64,000 nt of DNA from Patiria pectinifera (lineage: Eukaryota > Echinodermata > Asteroidea > Valvatida > Asterinidae). A model generated the notes under the pieces. It was not told where the DNA came from. It saw nothing but the letters and a program-made list of their open reading frames with translations, and did no database searches. Every line of letters starts with the position of its first letter. The first letter of the stretch is position 1. The stretch spans positions 5,999,001 to 6,063,000 of the forward strand of contig CM057135.1 of the NCBI GenBank assembly GCA_029964075.1, written 5' to 3'. Positions 46,601 through 57,370 of this stretch are shown here, one piece after another. The position numbers and the translations under genes were made by a program.

Positions 46601-49600
46601 AATTCAGCATCTGTTAACAAACGTTAGCATTTAGCATTCTTGCACAAATTGAGCAAAGTCCCTATAACTGATGTTTACTCCTTGCAAGCCTATTGACGTT
46701 TTAATCAAGGCAGGTGTTTTTCTAAGAACATGTGTTTGGGGTGAGTTTGTTTCAGCATTCAATAACGATGTTGAACAATAGAGGAATATAGGGTGCACAA
46801 TTCCTGAAGGGCCACAATTCACGATCGTGTACAAAACATACGATATGTCTTCCGAAAAAGTAACAGTACAAACAAGAGGGACAGAAAGGAGAAGAAGAAG
46901 TTTATATAATTGTTATGAAAATTAAGACCGAGTTATATGACTTAGTGCTGTCCCCGCAACGTTTTCTTTCCCTCGTTGGGGCGTATGTATGTCCCCACAA
47001 CTGTGTGTGTGTGTGTTTTTGACACTAGTTTCATCTATTTCATATCTTTGAGGAACTCCAGTTTTAAGTAATTGTACTACTCATATTTTAGGGTAGGCTG
47101 CAACAGGTTGAGTCCAAAAGACAGCGATCAAATTTGAAAATTTATATAAAAAATGTGTTACTTGCTCCATTTCACCCAAAAATCATCACCAAAATTAAGT
47201 ATACCTATAATGCCCATTATTATACACACGTGTGCGGTAACGGAATTCCGCGTTGCTAAAAGTATAGAACACGTGGTTTTATATGGGGTAGTTTACATTA
47301 AGAGCGGAAAAACTGCGCGGTCGGGCGATAAACCGCTGCGTTTAGAAACCAGAGCGATTTTCCAAATATACCGCGCGGAGACTGCACGTTCTGACCAATC
47401 AGCGTTTTTGTTTTGGATATGACGTCACGATATCAATTTGCGGTATTCACCAACCTCCGTCCTTTTTCACTTTATTGTTGAAGCACCCTGCACTGTCCAC
47501 CTAGCTGCAATACATTTGATTTGAATTTGAATTTTTTACAAAACATCACTTCCTGAACAAAAACCCCACGACTAGTGGGACCCATTTTCAACTGTCAGTT
47601 TAAGTTAACTGATATCAAAACAAACCTTCGTTATGTTTCCTCTTGCAACATCTGATGATAAGAGCGACGCGTCATCTAACTTCACATCTCTTCCCACCAT
47701 AGCAGCAAAGGTAGAGGGGCAAAGTGCTGCGAGGCCCGGCCCACCGTTGACAAAGCTCCACGTTACGTACTGGCCTGCAACCTTGTACGTCTGCTGTCGA
47801 AGCAGATTCAAGTTGTGAAGGTCAACACTCCGGTATCCCCGGCACTTTCAAACACGCCTAATCCCATCCTGACCTCTGTCATTAACAGCCTGTCCAAATA
47901 TCAAATAAATAATTGAATATTAAGTGTCTACATTTCCTTAAAGGGTATGATCAGGTAAAGACTATGGTTAATGCTTGAGTTATGGTAGTGCACCAATGGT
48001 TTCCGCCATTTTGATGAAAGGGGGGGCTGTGGATGATTACGGTTACTTAACAGCTAGTGGCTACTACTTTCTCGCCTACTTCTTAGGCGTTCACCATGGG
48101 TGGTGATCCGGGAGCGGGGCGGTGGCGGTTGAAAACAATAATAATAATATAAAAAATAATAAATAAATAAATAAATGAATAAATACAAAATTAGTCACCA
48201 ATGTTGCCACGAAATTGCGACCCGAACCTTGCTATTACAGGGCATTGATTGATTTAAATGCAAATGAATTACTTGAAAAACTCCCGGCTGGGCCCTCCGT
48301 CATCTTCTGCTTCTTCCCCAGAAAAGGTCACTTTCAGTGGCTTCCAGAAGCTGAATGTCTCCGGCTTAGTTGCTCTCATTGTTGATGAGATGACATTTTT
48401 TCTTTTAATTATGATGTGTATTGCTTCACCGTGAACCAGCTCGGATAGCGCATGCTTTACGTCCTGAAGGTCATCTGAGCTTGTATTCCTAACTATAAAC
48501 AAATTCAGATTTACAGTTTATCGAAATATACTCTAATAAATGACGTAACTGGGGGTCAAAAATCGAGGGCACACCTGGGGGTGTAGGCATTTTTTTTCAA
48601 GGACATTGAAAGCATTTGAACTTCTGCTGTACTACTTGTATTCACAATTTTTCATACGGTGGACACCTGAGGGGAGGGGCACGGACAACCGCTGGGAGGT
48701 GCCACCCCCAGTTACGACAATGAACATCATCCGTTGGTTCTTCTTTCAACAGCTTAAAAATGCATCTCGATATTTTTCTTGGAAACCCACTTCAAAACAA
48801 ATGGCTGTTGGAAAAAACAGCAATATATTTCAATATGCAGGGTGGTTCAGAAAAGGAAACCCAATTTTGACGGCAATTTCACCATGTTCACCATATTTCA
48901 TAACTTCAAAAAACTGTATGTTACTTATATATTTTAACATAAAAGGACGAAAAATGAATGTAGGCCTAAATGCTTAATTTGTCTCTGAGATATCGTAAAT
49001 ATTTCATGTGCCGAACCTGTTTGTCCACGGACGGCGAATTATTGGATTGACTGAGCTCAGGAGCTTGTTATGAAGATAAACAACACTACACTTCAACCAA
49101 GGACGTTTATTTAATTTTCTGTTTCATGCGTTTATTTAATATAATCAAAACATAAGTTAAAGTGTATTAGGTCAATTTCTTATTTCTTATAATGAAAAAT
49201 ATCAATTATAAATATTAAGTAAACTTCAGATATACGCACTCAAACATTGTGACTATCGAGCGGATGGAATCCACCGTCCATGGGCAAACACGTTTGGCAC
49301 ATTATTTTTTTTAACTACCATATCTGAGAGACAAAATCAGCATTTGCAATCTTCTTTTCCTTTATCTTTACAAAATAAATTTTTAGTACCATTAAGTTGA
49401 TTTGTTTTAAAAATATGTTCAACAATTAGGGGAAAGTTGCTGTCAAAAGTGGATTTAATTTGTTTTACCACCCTGTTTCATGACTTGAAACAAATACATT
49501 TTTAACAATCTAAAGTTGGTGTGCCCGTGCTTTTAGAGGGTTGCACCCTGAACAATAGAGCTTTGTAGGCCCCCTATTTGTTGCGAGGTTTGTTGCGAGA

Positions 49601-52600
49601 CATCCCAAGAAAAAATCTGCCAACAACGAGCAATTAATTAATTAATTCACATTCCCGCTCCTCATTCATGAAGGGTCCCAGTATGCACAACTGAACTGGA
49701 GTGCGCAATGATAAAAAAAAAATTAACAATGTGTAAAGGCCTGCAAATGCAACAAATAAATGTATTCGTATACAGTTCATGGTCTTCCTTCAAACTTCGT
49801 TCGAAAAATAAAATCGCAATTTTGAAAAAGCACGGACAACCAAACTTTAAACTTAATGTTCAAGTGCAAGAAAAGGGTTCCATTTAAAATTCAAGATCCC
49901 GATGTATCTTTCACTAACTGAATACACTACATACTCGCATGGATTGACACCCTCGCATGTGTTCGTTTCTTGAAGACTTCTTTCTATCGCGAGATTTATA
50001 TCCTCGTCCTCTTCAGCAGCCAACAAGTCAACGTAAGCCTCGTAGGGTTCGCTATGATCATAGAGCAAAGACCCAAGGAGTTCGTACTCGAAGACTTCAA
50101 AAGTAAAATGATCATCGCCGCGCTCGAAAGCTACAATAGAAAGCACCTGGCGCCAGCTCGCTCAGTCGCTCACTACGCTAATCTCGACACAATAGAGATC
50201 TGCGCTCACTAATGCCAAAAAAGGAGTTTGCATGGCTTTGTAGACAGCACCATGGTAAATACGCATGTGCAGTTGTCATACATCGCTAAAAATGAATGAT
50301 TTTGAAGTGTTTGTTCGGAGTTGGCTAATACTGGCTAACAATGTGGTCAACATCACTAAAACAATCATTTCATGAAGAACAAAATGCTCTGTACCTTTAG
50401 TGTGAAAACTTGTGAAATTTTCCAAAAAAACACATTTCATCAATGATATACTGCCAATTAAAATGTCAGAAAATACATGAAAACTTATTTGAAAGAAATC
50501 CAATTTATCTCCAAATTACAGGGACAGATAATGCTTTTAAGCACCAACAACTGCACATTGCTAACTTGAGTTCATAACTCACATCTAACAACTGCGCAGT
50601 TGTAAAAACCTATCTTGTCGTAAAATATATTTTTCAAAAAAGAGCAGCGACGTGACATGACTTATTATGCAGCATATAGGGAGGTTGTTGGTTACCAACT
50701 AAAAAGGCGGCGATGATCATCGTGTTCAAAGGCTGCTGGCATTCACGCTTTGAATGGTCGAGGCTTGCGGTCACAGTGCTGTAGCTATAGACATTCCCGA
50801 GGGATTGGTATGTTAATGGTCAAAATGTAAATCGCCCAAGAGTTCTGACTCCTTGGGTCCTTGCTCTATGCTATGATGTACGCCAGCCTGGACAAAGTCA
50901 CAAAAATATACATATAAATGTACTTTGTAACATAATGTAATTGTAAACTGAATAATTCGTCACATACTTTGGTATATGAGATTTGAAAGTTTGCAAGGCG
51001 AAAAGGCAAACAGATAAAGTTTGCGGTAACACCATGTGGTAATTCTCTTTAGTAAGATGTGTGGTTCTGAAAGGAACCGGAGCAAGCGCACGGAGCAGGA
51101 ATGAATCTGCAACAGTGGACTGCAAAAAGTGGCTCAGCTGAATGTCGGCCAAATAACTCAGAAAAGAGTATGGTACAACCACAACCAAACGTACATGGCG
51201 AGATGCCTATAAAGTGGATACAGCCAGCCGTGTCGGTAATAAAATACAGAGAGAGTTATCTCATTTGTTTGAATGCCTGGCAATCTTACCTGTCGTTGGC
51301 GCCGAAATAGAATGGTTGGGGTGCTGCTTGCTTCGAAACTGGACCCGGCGGCCTCCATGTCGGGAGTCTATATCGAAAATTATGAATTTCATTTTTGTGA
51401 CAGTTTTTGGGGCATTTTAATTGTATGACTATACAGAGATTTAACGCTAGATAGGTATGTTCAAAATTTAACAAGATAGCATCAGCATGTAATGACAGAT
51501 GCCTAACTTACACCTCTGTTGACAGCTACCCGTCCTCTTTCGCAAAGCATATTTGTATAGACGAAACTGGCCTCCTTATTTGCCATGAGGTAATCAGTAA
51601 ACATGCTTTCTTTTACGGGAAGACCAAAAAGTCGCTATGAATGCGATATTAATCAAACGAAACTCAACCAAATCAATAAAATCCGTGTTTCAACCCTACC
51701 AAAAACAAAAATCTAAGTTCCAGGGAAAATATGACACTGAAAGACGAACCGTATGATCAGAGGTGTGAATGCCAATTGGAGGTAGACTGTCGTCGTCACT
51801 TTCATCTTCGAAGTCATCTTCCTGTTGTAGGTTATAGAAAATTTCAAGAAAAGGTTATTTCAAGAAAAGTGGTATTTATATATGAATTTCAAACGCTGGT
51901 CGGCCGATCAACGTTTGCAAATACTGGCTTCTTTCAAATACTACCCCCGAGTTACCACGGATCTTAATCGATATCAATTGTTAAAAACAAGTTATTTCTC
52001 TCTTTTCTTGTGGTAAACAATCATGTCCCATATGCAAGAAAATTGCAGGGATTGTTAACGAAACACTGGCAAGCAAACACAAACTTGATGCCATTTTTTC
52101 TTACCCCCAGAAGAGTATTTTCAGGGTATTGTTTTTCGGCAAAAATGAACCATGCACAATTGAATAGCCATTTATCTGAACTGTTTGTGGGCGGGGCGTT
52201 CAATATTTTTTTTTATTTAATATCAATACAAAAACAAATTCATTTATCAAGACTTTTTGCAATTCGTTGATCAATTAAACGTTCAAATTACATTTAAAAA
52301 AAACAACTTTGAAAAAAACTTACTCTTTTGGGTGCGGGGACACTATTCATAATTAGGGGTTGGGCACAATAGACATTACAAAATAATAAAATAATCAAAA
52401 CTCATGTCATTTTGTTTTCTAATTTTGGCCGTGGCAATTTTAACAATCAATACAAAAACAAAATTTCGAATTGTATTTCAATTTTATGTTTAAGGGAAGA
52501 GCAGTATATGCGTATACATTTGTATCATAAACTTTTATTTTACTGATTTAATAGAATAAATGCCTTTGTCTTTAATGAGAATTCACTTTTTTAATATAGA

Positions 52601-52988
52601 GTTTTGGAAATTTTACTTTTTTCGCTTAAAATCAAAGAAATATCATCTAAAATTGAATAGAAACATTGGAGAGCTTTACATGTTTGTTTCTTTAATACTT
52701 AAAATCAAATATGGGTTAGACTTGTTTTATTTATTTGTTTTATTGAAACGATAATAGTGCACAACTTACGAAGGATTTACTATAAATTTAAAGAACCCCC
52801 AAAACTTGTGGTTTTCAACTCATAAATGTAATATTGATAAGCATAAAAATAAATCGACACATGTAAATGCACATACTTTCAACCTCCTCCCTGCATCTCT
52901 GTTTAATTTTGACCCGATACCCTATTTTGGTGACCCCGAGCTCTTCAAATTGTGGATCAGATAGCTGGGTAGCTTCTAGAGGTCCAAC
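43694..52988 (-). CDS. SAM-UIM-HECT E3 ubiquitin-protein ligase (G2E3-like), host gene
   Basis: HECT ligases take ubiquitin from an E2 onto a cysteine and pass it to substrates. Exons seen, 5' to 3': 52877-52988 (SAM-like: LSDPQFEELGVTKIGYRVK), 51750-51831 (acidic EDDFEDESDDDS), 51514-51574, 51290-51367, 49931-50130 (ubiquitin-interacting motif EDEDINLAIERSLQE), 48273-48492 (HECT start, TFSGEEAEDDGGPSREFF), 47626-about 47850 (GQYVTWSFVNGGPG), 46453-46610, 45807-46063 (FADFKKLYDVDYSERGSNN), 43694-43951 (C-lobe). The C-lobe holds LPHSHTCAPILWLP with the catalytic cysteine, and ends NCHGFGKI, TAA at 43694. The first exon may be missing. The C-lobe exon needs a one-base shift near 43903 to read through FIPVGFQIGPT; this could be an assembly error. 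Introns carry several MITEs. Confidence 0.82.
44189..44518. mobile_element. 330-bp MITE, TTAAAGGTA termini, in a HECT-gene intron
   Basis: TTAAAGGTAGAATACACCAT on the left and its complement ending CCTTTAA on the right. An inner palindrome CGATCGCC/GGCGATCG lies at about 44392-44411. A lone related end is at 22744 and a decayed one near 45010. Confidence 0.78.
44580..44866 (+). mobile_element. Helentron-like element, copy 4 (short, both ends present)
   Basis: 5' ACTAGAAATG plus hairpin GTGTTTGTGGACAAACAC and AGCTGTTTCG; 3' hairpin AGCTGTTTCGG-CGTGTACA-CCGAAACAGCT at 44835-44864, followed by AA (so CTAA overlaps the end). At under 300 bp it is the most compact copy and best defines the family ends. 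In a HECT-gene intron. Confidence 0.6.
45068..45694. mobile_element. MITE with TTAAAGTTxGGTTGTCCGTGC ends, copy 1, with internal insertion
   Basis: Left end near 45068 and right end near 45694. Its body (CAGGCCTTTACACATTGTT, GCGCTCCAGTTCAGCTGTGC) matches the reverse complement of 49510-49850. About 280 bp near 45255-45540 has no counterpart, so another sequence was inserted. HECT-gene intron. Confidence 0.72.
48133..48187. repeat. AATA/ATA-rich microsatellite
   Basis: ATAATAATAAT then (AATA)n. HECT-gene intron. Confidence 0.9.
49510..49850. mobile_element. MITE with TAAAGTTGGTxTGxCCGTGC ends, copy 2
   Basis: About 341 bp, with inverted ends at 49511-49534 and 49826-49850. Opposite orientation to copy 1 at 45068-45694, so the two could pair in the HECT pre-mRNA. 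Confidence 0.75.
51009..51082 (-). repeat. Diverged single arm of the histone-hairpin module
   Basis: AAGTTTGCGGTAACACCATG ... TGTGGTTCTGAAAGGAACCGG matches the arm of 32576-32813. On the minus strand the hairpin is GGTTCCTTTCAGAACC. HECT-gene intron. Confidence 0.6.
51848..51935. repeat. Dispersed hairpin repeat, copy B
   Basis: TTTCAAGAAAAGTGGTATTT, then CGCTGGTCGGCCGATCAACG and TTTCAAATACT, in the same order as 15548-15640. Immediately 5' of an acidic exon of the HECT gene (antisense). Confidence 0.72.
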
Positions 52989-53798
52989 CTGGGGGGGAAA
53001 TCAAAGAATGTTGGAAGATGAAGCAGTAATATTTGATGAACTGTTGCAAACGAAAGAAGGGCTTTAACTTAGCATCAACAACATTAGAAGGAATACATTT
53101 CCCAGTAGTCAAGAAAACTAATTAAAACTGTCAGTGATGAGTTTTGAAGGCGAGGGAAAACACGTTTTCAATGATCCCATCTTAATATAATCTTTTCATT
53201 TTGGACAACACTGAAAAACGTGAAATTCACAAGAGCACAAGAATTTGGAAAACGAAATTGGAATAAAACCGCATGGACCGTTTTAATAGTCAAAAGATTA
53301 CAGATATCCAAAAAAGGTAACACACAAACAATGGAAACGACTATGAATTCTGTGACCATAATAATGAATAAATTGTATAAAATATATGCTTAGATATTTG
53401 TGTGTCTAATTAATATTGTCCACGTATTAGCATGCCATTCAATGAAGTAAATTATGAAAGCCATCTACTAATTTGTGGCCATATGTTCAGATTATGCGAT
53501 CAAAAAATGTATTCATTTTAAAGATATGGAACCCCAAAAACACCATTCTTGTGCCATTCAACGAATTTCTTTTAGAGTTCTGGTCCATAATATCAACAAA
53601 TATAACTAGGAAGATATATAATTTTTCTCTCAATATATAAGACTTGTGATAAGGCCTTGTCGATACTCTGCATTTACATATGTGCACAATGATACTTCAG
53701 CTAGATTTGCATCTAGGATGTCTAAACAAGTTTGTATCGGCGAGCTAAGGCAGGCAAAAACGTGTATAGGCGCAATCCCAAGCAACAGAAGTATACAA
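52989..53798. other. Upstream region of the HECT gene
   Basis: AT-rich; would contain the 5' exon(s) or promoter of the minus-strand HECT gene, but none can be placed with confidence. Confidence 0.4.
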
Positions 53799-54625
53799 AA
53801 GTCGTCAAGAAATCAACAATCCCTGTCAAGTCAAGAAATCAACAATCCCGGTCAAGTCAAGAAATGAAAAATCCCGGTCAAGTCAAGAAATGAACAATCC
53901 TGGTCCAGTCAAGAAATCAACAATCCCGGTCAAGTCAAGAAATCAACAATCCTGGTAAAGTCAAGATATCAACAATCCCGGTCAAGTCAAGAAATCAACA
54001 ATCCCGGTCAAGTCAAGATATCAACAATCCCGGTCAAGTCAAGAAATCAACAATCCTGGTCAAGTCAAGAAATCAACAATCCTGGTCAAGTCAAGAATTC
54101 AACAATCCCGGTCAAGTAAAAAAATGAACAATCCTGGTCCAGTCAAGAAATCAACAATCCTGGTCAAGTCAAGAAATCAACAATCCTGGTCAAGTCAAGA
54201 TATCAACAATCCCGGTCAAGTCAAGAAATCAACAATCCCGGTCAAGTCAAGATATCAACAATCCCGGTCAAGTCAAGAAATCAACAATCCTGGTCAAGTC
54301 AAGAAATCAACAATCCTGGTCAAGTCAAGAAATCAACAATCCTGGTCAAGTCAAGAAATCAACAATCCTGGTCAAGTCAAGAAATTAACAATCATGGTCA
54401 AGTCAAGAAATTAACAATCTTGGTCAAGTCAAGATATCAACAATCCCGGTCAAGTCAAGATATCAACAATCCCGGTCAAGTCAAGAAATCAACAATCCCA
54501 ATCAAGTCAAGAAATCAATAATCCCGGTCAAGTCAAGAAATCAACAATCCCAATCAAGTCAAGAAATCAATAATCCTGGTGAAGTCAAGAAATAAACAAT
54601 GCAGGTCAAGTCAACAAATCAAGAT
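53799..54625 (+). repeat. 26-bp minisatellite, about 30 copies
   Basis: Unit CAAGTCAAGAAATCAACAAT plus CCCGGT or CCTGGT. Variants (gaaatc/gatatc, cccggt/cctggt) are interspersed, suggesting block duplication. The frame it keeps open (EINNPGQVK-like repeats) is a by-product and not a gene. Confidence 0.95.
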
Positions 54626-55181
54626 CCATTCAAGACAGATAAACAAACAAACAAACAAGGAAAACTAAATAGCAGGCAAATGACACTTTTTTGGGTCAAA
54701 ATTAACTCGACAGAAATTCAATTGGAACCCCAAAAGGGTCATTTTCAAACAGAAAAAATAATTGTGCATATTCGGATGCTTATCGGGGTCAATATGACCA
54801 AGGAGTGTTTATAGTGTAGGCATATGGGAGACTGGGGTTAGTTGGAACCCGGTGTAAGTTGAAATGTTTAGATTTTCTTCCACAGCTAGAATACATTTTA
54901 TGAAATGCTGCCGTCTAGAGGTGTCCCTTAGCAACAGTTATCCACCATATTGTCTGCAGCACCAGTGCCACGGGAAAGGTAAGTTTGTGCACCTTCTGAT
55001 TAAATGTTGCACCATTCAAAACAATTGTATTATCTTACTAATGTTTATAAATAAGAGTGACCAGTTTCTAAGTATTTTAGGCTCTAATACTGAGCTATAC
55101 AGAATAAGAAAAAAAGTAAAACTGCTGCAAACTGCTTACTGACTGGATGGACCTAAAATATATAAATCTAAAAAGTAATGT
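54626..55181. other. Spacer, no gene recognised
   Basis: AT-rich. A GGGGTTAGTTGGAACCC hairpin-like block lies near 54834-54850. Confidence 0.4.
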
Positions 55182-55221
55182 GGCCTGACGTTGCGAACTT
55201 TGCAAGTTCTTCTTCAGAGGC
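55182..55221 (-). ncRNA. Hammerhead-ribozyme-like relic at the Penelope 3' side
   Basis: On the minus strand: GCCT, CTGAAGA, a 6-bp stem GAACTT-GCA-AAGTTC, GCAAC, GTC, AGGC. The flanking GCCT/AGGC can close stem I. Penelope-like elements are known to carry hammerhead motifs with a tiny stem III. Here the GAAA core reads GCAA and one extra A precedes stem II, so activity is doubtful. Confidence 0.5.
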
Positions 55222-55630
55222 TAAAACAGAAATGACAGAGGTACAAACATTAACATGGGGGTGCACACAAATATGCAGGGCTGGAAGAAGAAACACAAAA
55301 GGAGGATTAGGTGGGAAAGGTGTGGAAAGATGCGGGGGAGGGTGGATGAGAGAACAAAGAAACAAAGAGAGATTGCAAACCACAAGGGGTCTGGTATAAA
55401 CAGGGGAGGGACCAGAAAGGGGAAGGATCAAAGGTCACAGGGAGTGGGAACGGACAAAAGAGTGTGAGAGTAAAGGGGGATGATGCTGGGGGGGGGGGGG
55501 GGAACAGTATGGAGGTGGAAAGGGATGAAAGATGGGGAAGATGGGTAAACACAAACAAGGAAAACCAGATGGATTTTCTGTAACAGAAGACAATGGAGGA
55601 AGAAAAGGATTAATCATTTCCAAGTTGGAT

Positions 55631-55999
55631 GTTGAGTCGGGGTCCGCTCATAAGTCCGACGCCTCATAGGTCCGACGCCTCATAAGTCCGACAAAATTGC
55701 ATCCCCTAACCAAATAAAGGCCCATAAGTCCGACGCCTCATAGGTCCGACGCCTCATAAGTCCGACGCCTCATAGCTCTGACGCCTCATAGCTCCGACGC
55801 CTCGTAAGTCCGACAAATTAAACGCCTCGTTTTTCCGTTGTCGGACTTATAAGGCGTCGGACTTATGAGGTCGGACCTATGAGGCGGAATAAATAAATGT
55901 TATGCCTCATAAGTCCGACGCCTCATAAGTCCCAAATTTCGGACTTACGAGGCGTCGGACCTATGAGGCGTCGGACTTATGATACGGCCCCGTTGAGTC
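55631..55999. mobile_element. 353-bp foldback MITE built of a 16-bp palindromic repeat, 8-bp TSD
   Basis: Element 55639-55991 with TSD GTTGAGTC at 55631-55638 and 55992-55999. It is composed of repeats of CCTCATAAGTCCGACG, first forward (to about 55820) and then inverted. The ends GGGGTCCG / CGGCCCC are short TIRs. An 8-bp duplication suggests a hAT-type source. It sits exactly in the last codons of the Penelope frame. Confidence 0.85.
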
Positions 56000-57370
56000 C
56001 ATGTGGTTGAATAGTTCGAAGACGATTCATCCACACTTTCTCTCTGCTAAGGCGAAATGAGTCCTTGCGATGGCCAAGAGATTCAATGCCCTGCAAAATC
56101 ATATCAGAAATGGAGTGGTTAGGCACGTTGAAGTGATGACCAACAGGGGTGTCTAGTTTCTTGGTGTTGACCCTTGACCGGTGGGTATAGAAACGCTTCT
56201 TGAGCGTATTCTTAGTCTCACCTACATACTGCACTCCACAGACCCTGCAAGAAATGAGATATATGACATTAGAGGTGTTACAAGTGATGTTACCAATGGT
56301 TCTGTGGGTAGTGACAGAAGAGTGGCCAGAAAAGGAGTCAGACTCCTGGATATGAATCTGGCAGACAACACATCTGGAACTGCACTTGAAAGTACCATGC
56401 TGGGTGGGAGGGGATGCATCTAAGGATGGGACTTCAGCTCGAACAATCAAGTCCCGTAGATTTCGAGGACGCCTGTAAGCCAATATGGGGCCGTTGGGGA
56501 TGGCGCGGGCAAGGCGATCTGAAGTATGGATGATCTGATGATTGTCATTAGTGATTTTGCGAAGGGGAGGGAGATTGGGGTGAAACGTGGTAACCAAGGG
56601 AATCAGGGGTTTGGCCATTGCATCAGGGGCATTTCCCGTGAGAGCTAGATTTTGGGGGATAACTTTAGCTCTGGCAATGGCACGATGAACTTGGCGAGAG
56701 CTGTGACCCCTGGCCACCAAGTTGTTCCTCAGTATCTGTGTATGGCGGGAGAAATCGGAATCATTAGAACAAATTCTTCTGAGTCTGAGTGCCTGGCTAA
56801 ACGCTAAGCCAGTTTTGCAGTGCCTGGGGTGACAGCTGGAGGAGTGGAGGTACTGGTGGGTGTCTGTGGGTTTGGAATACAGGTCAGTGGTTAGTGAGTT
56901 GCCTTGCTTGTGGACAGTGACATCCAGAAAGTGGGTTTGGTGAGCCGAGAACTCCGATGTGAATTTGATGGTTCTGTGGAAAGAATTGATGTTGTTATTG
57001 AAGGTCAAGAGACTGTCCTCATCACTGGTCCAGATGAAAAAAACATCATCAATATATCTCCACCAGATCCACGGGCGACATGGGGCCGAGGCAAGAATGC
57101 GTTCTTCGAGGTCACCCATGAAAAGGCAAGCCATGGACGGGGCCATGCGAGTGCCCATTGCAGTGGCGTGTACCTGTAGATAGTGTTCACCAAGGAAGGA
57201 AAAATTGTTCTTCGTTAGTATAAGTCTCATGAGGGTGCCAACATCACCGATGGGAGGGTTGGTGTGTCCTGCCTTGGCCAGAGCCAAGGAGCAAGCACGA
57301 ACACCCTCCTCATGTGGGATGTTGGTGTACAGAGATGAGACGTCGAAAGTCCCAATGATGGCTGTCACAA

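Larger units (their letters stand above)
55182..57370 (-). mobile_element. Penelope-like element (RT + GIY-YIG endonuclease), 5'-truncated
   Basis: The open frame from 57368 leftward encodes a Penelope-type RT (FDVSSLYTNIPHEEG, ATAMGTRMAPSMAC, catalytic WRYIDDVFFIW, HTHFLDV-like QTHFLDVTV) and a C-terminal GIY-YIG endonuclease (VIYLISCRVCGVQYVGETKN) with its expected zinc-finger-like CSSRCVVC linker. About 460 codons remain, and the RT N-terminus is missing. A MITE (55639-55991) separates the last codons (QPHGLN) from the 3' region. That region is pyrimidine-rich on the coding strand and ends in a hammerhead-like motif at 55182-55221. The long undamaged frame suggests a fairly young insertion. 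Confidence 0.88.

Noticed and set aside
48606-48977. 123-codon plus-strand frame
   Set aside because: Antisense in a HECT-gene intron, low complexity, no family signature.
54124-54414. Protein of EINNPGQVKKS-type repeats
   Set aside because: By-product of the 26-bp minisatellite.
53799-54625. CRISPR-like array
   Set aside because: Units are directly adjacent with no unique spacers, and the genome is eukaryotic; it is a minisatellite.
55168-55623. Proline-rich minus-strand frames
   Set aside because: They fall in the pyrimidine-rich 3' non-coding part of the Penelope element.
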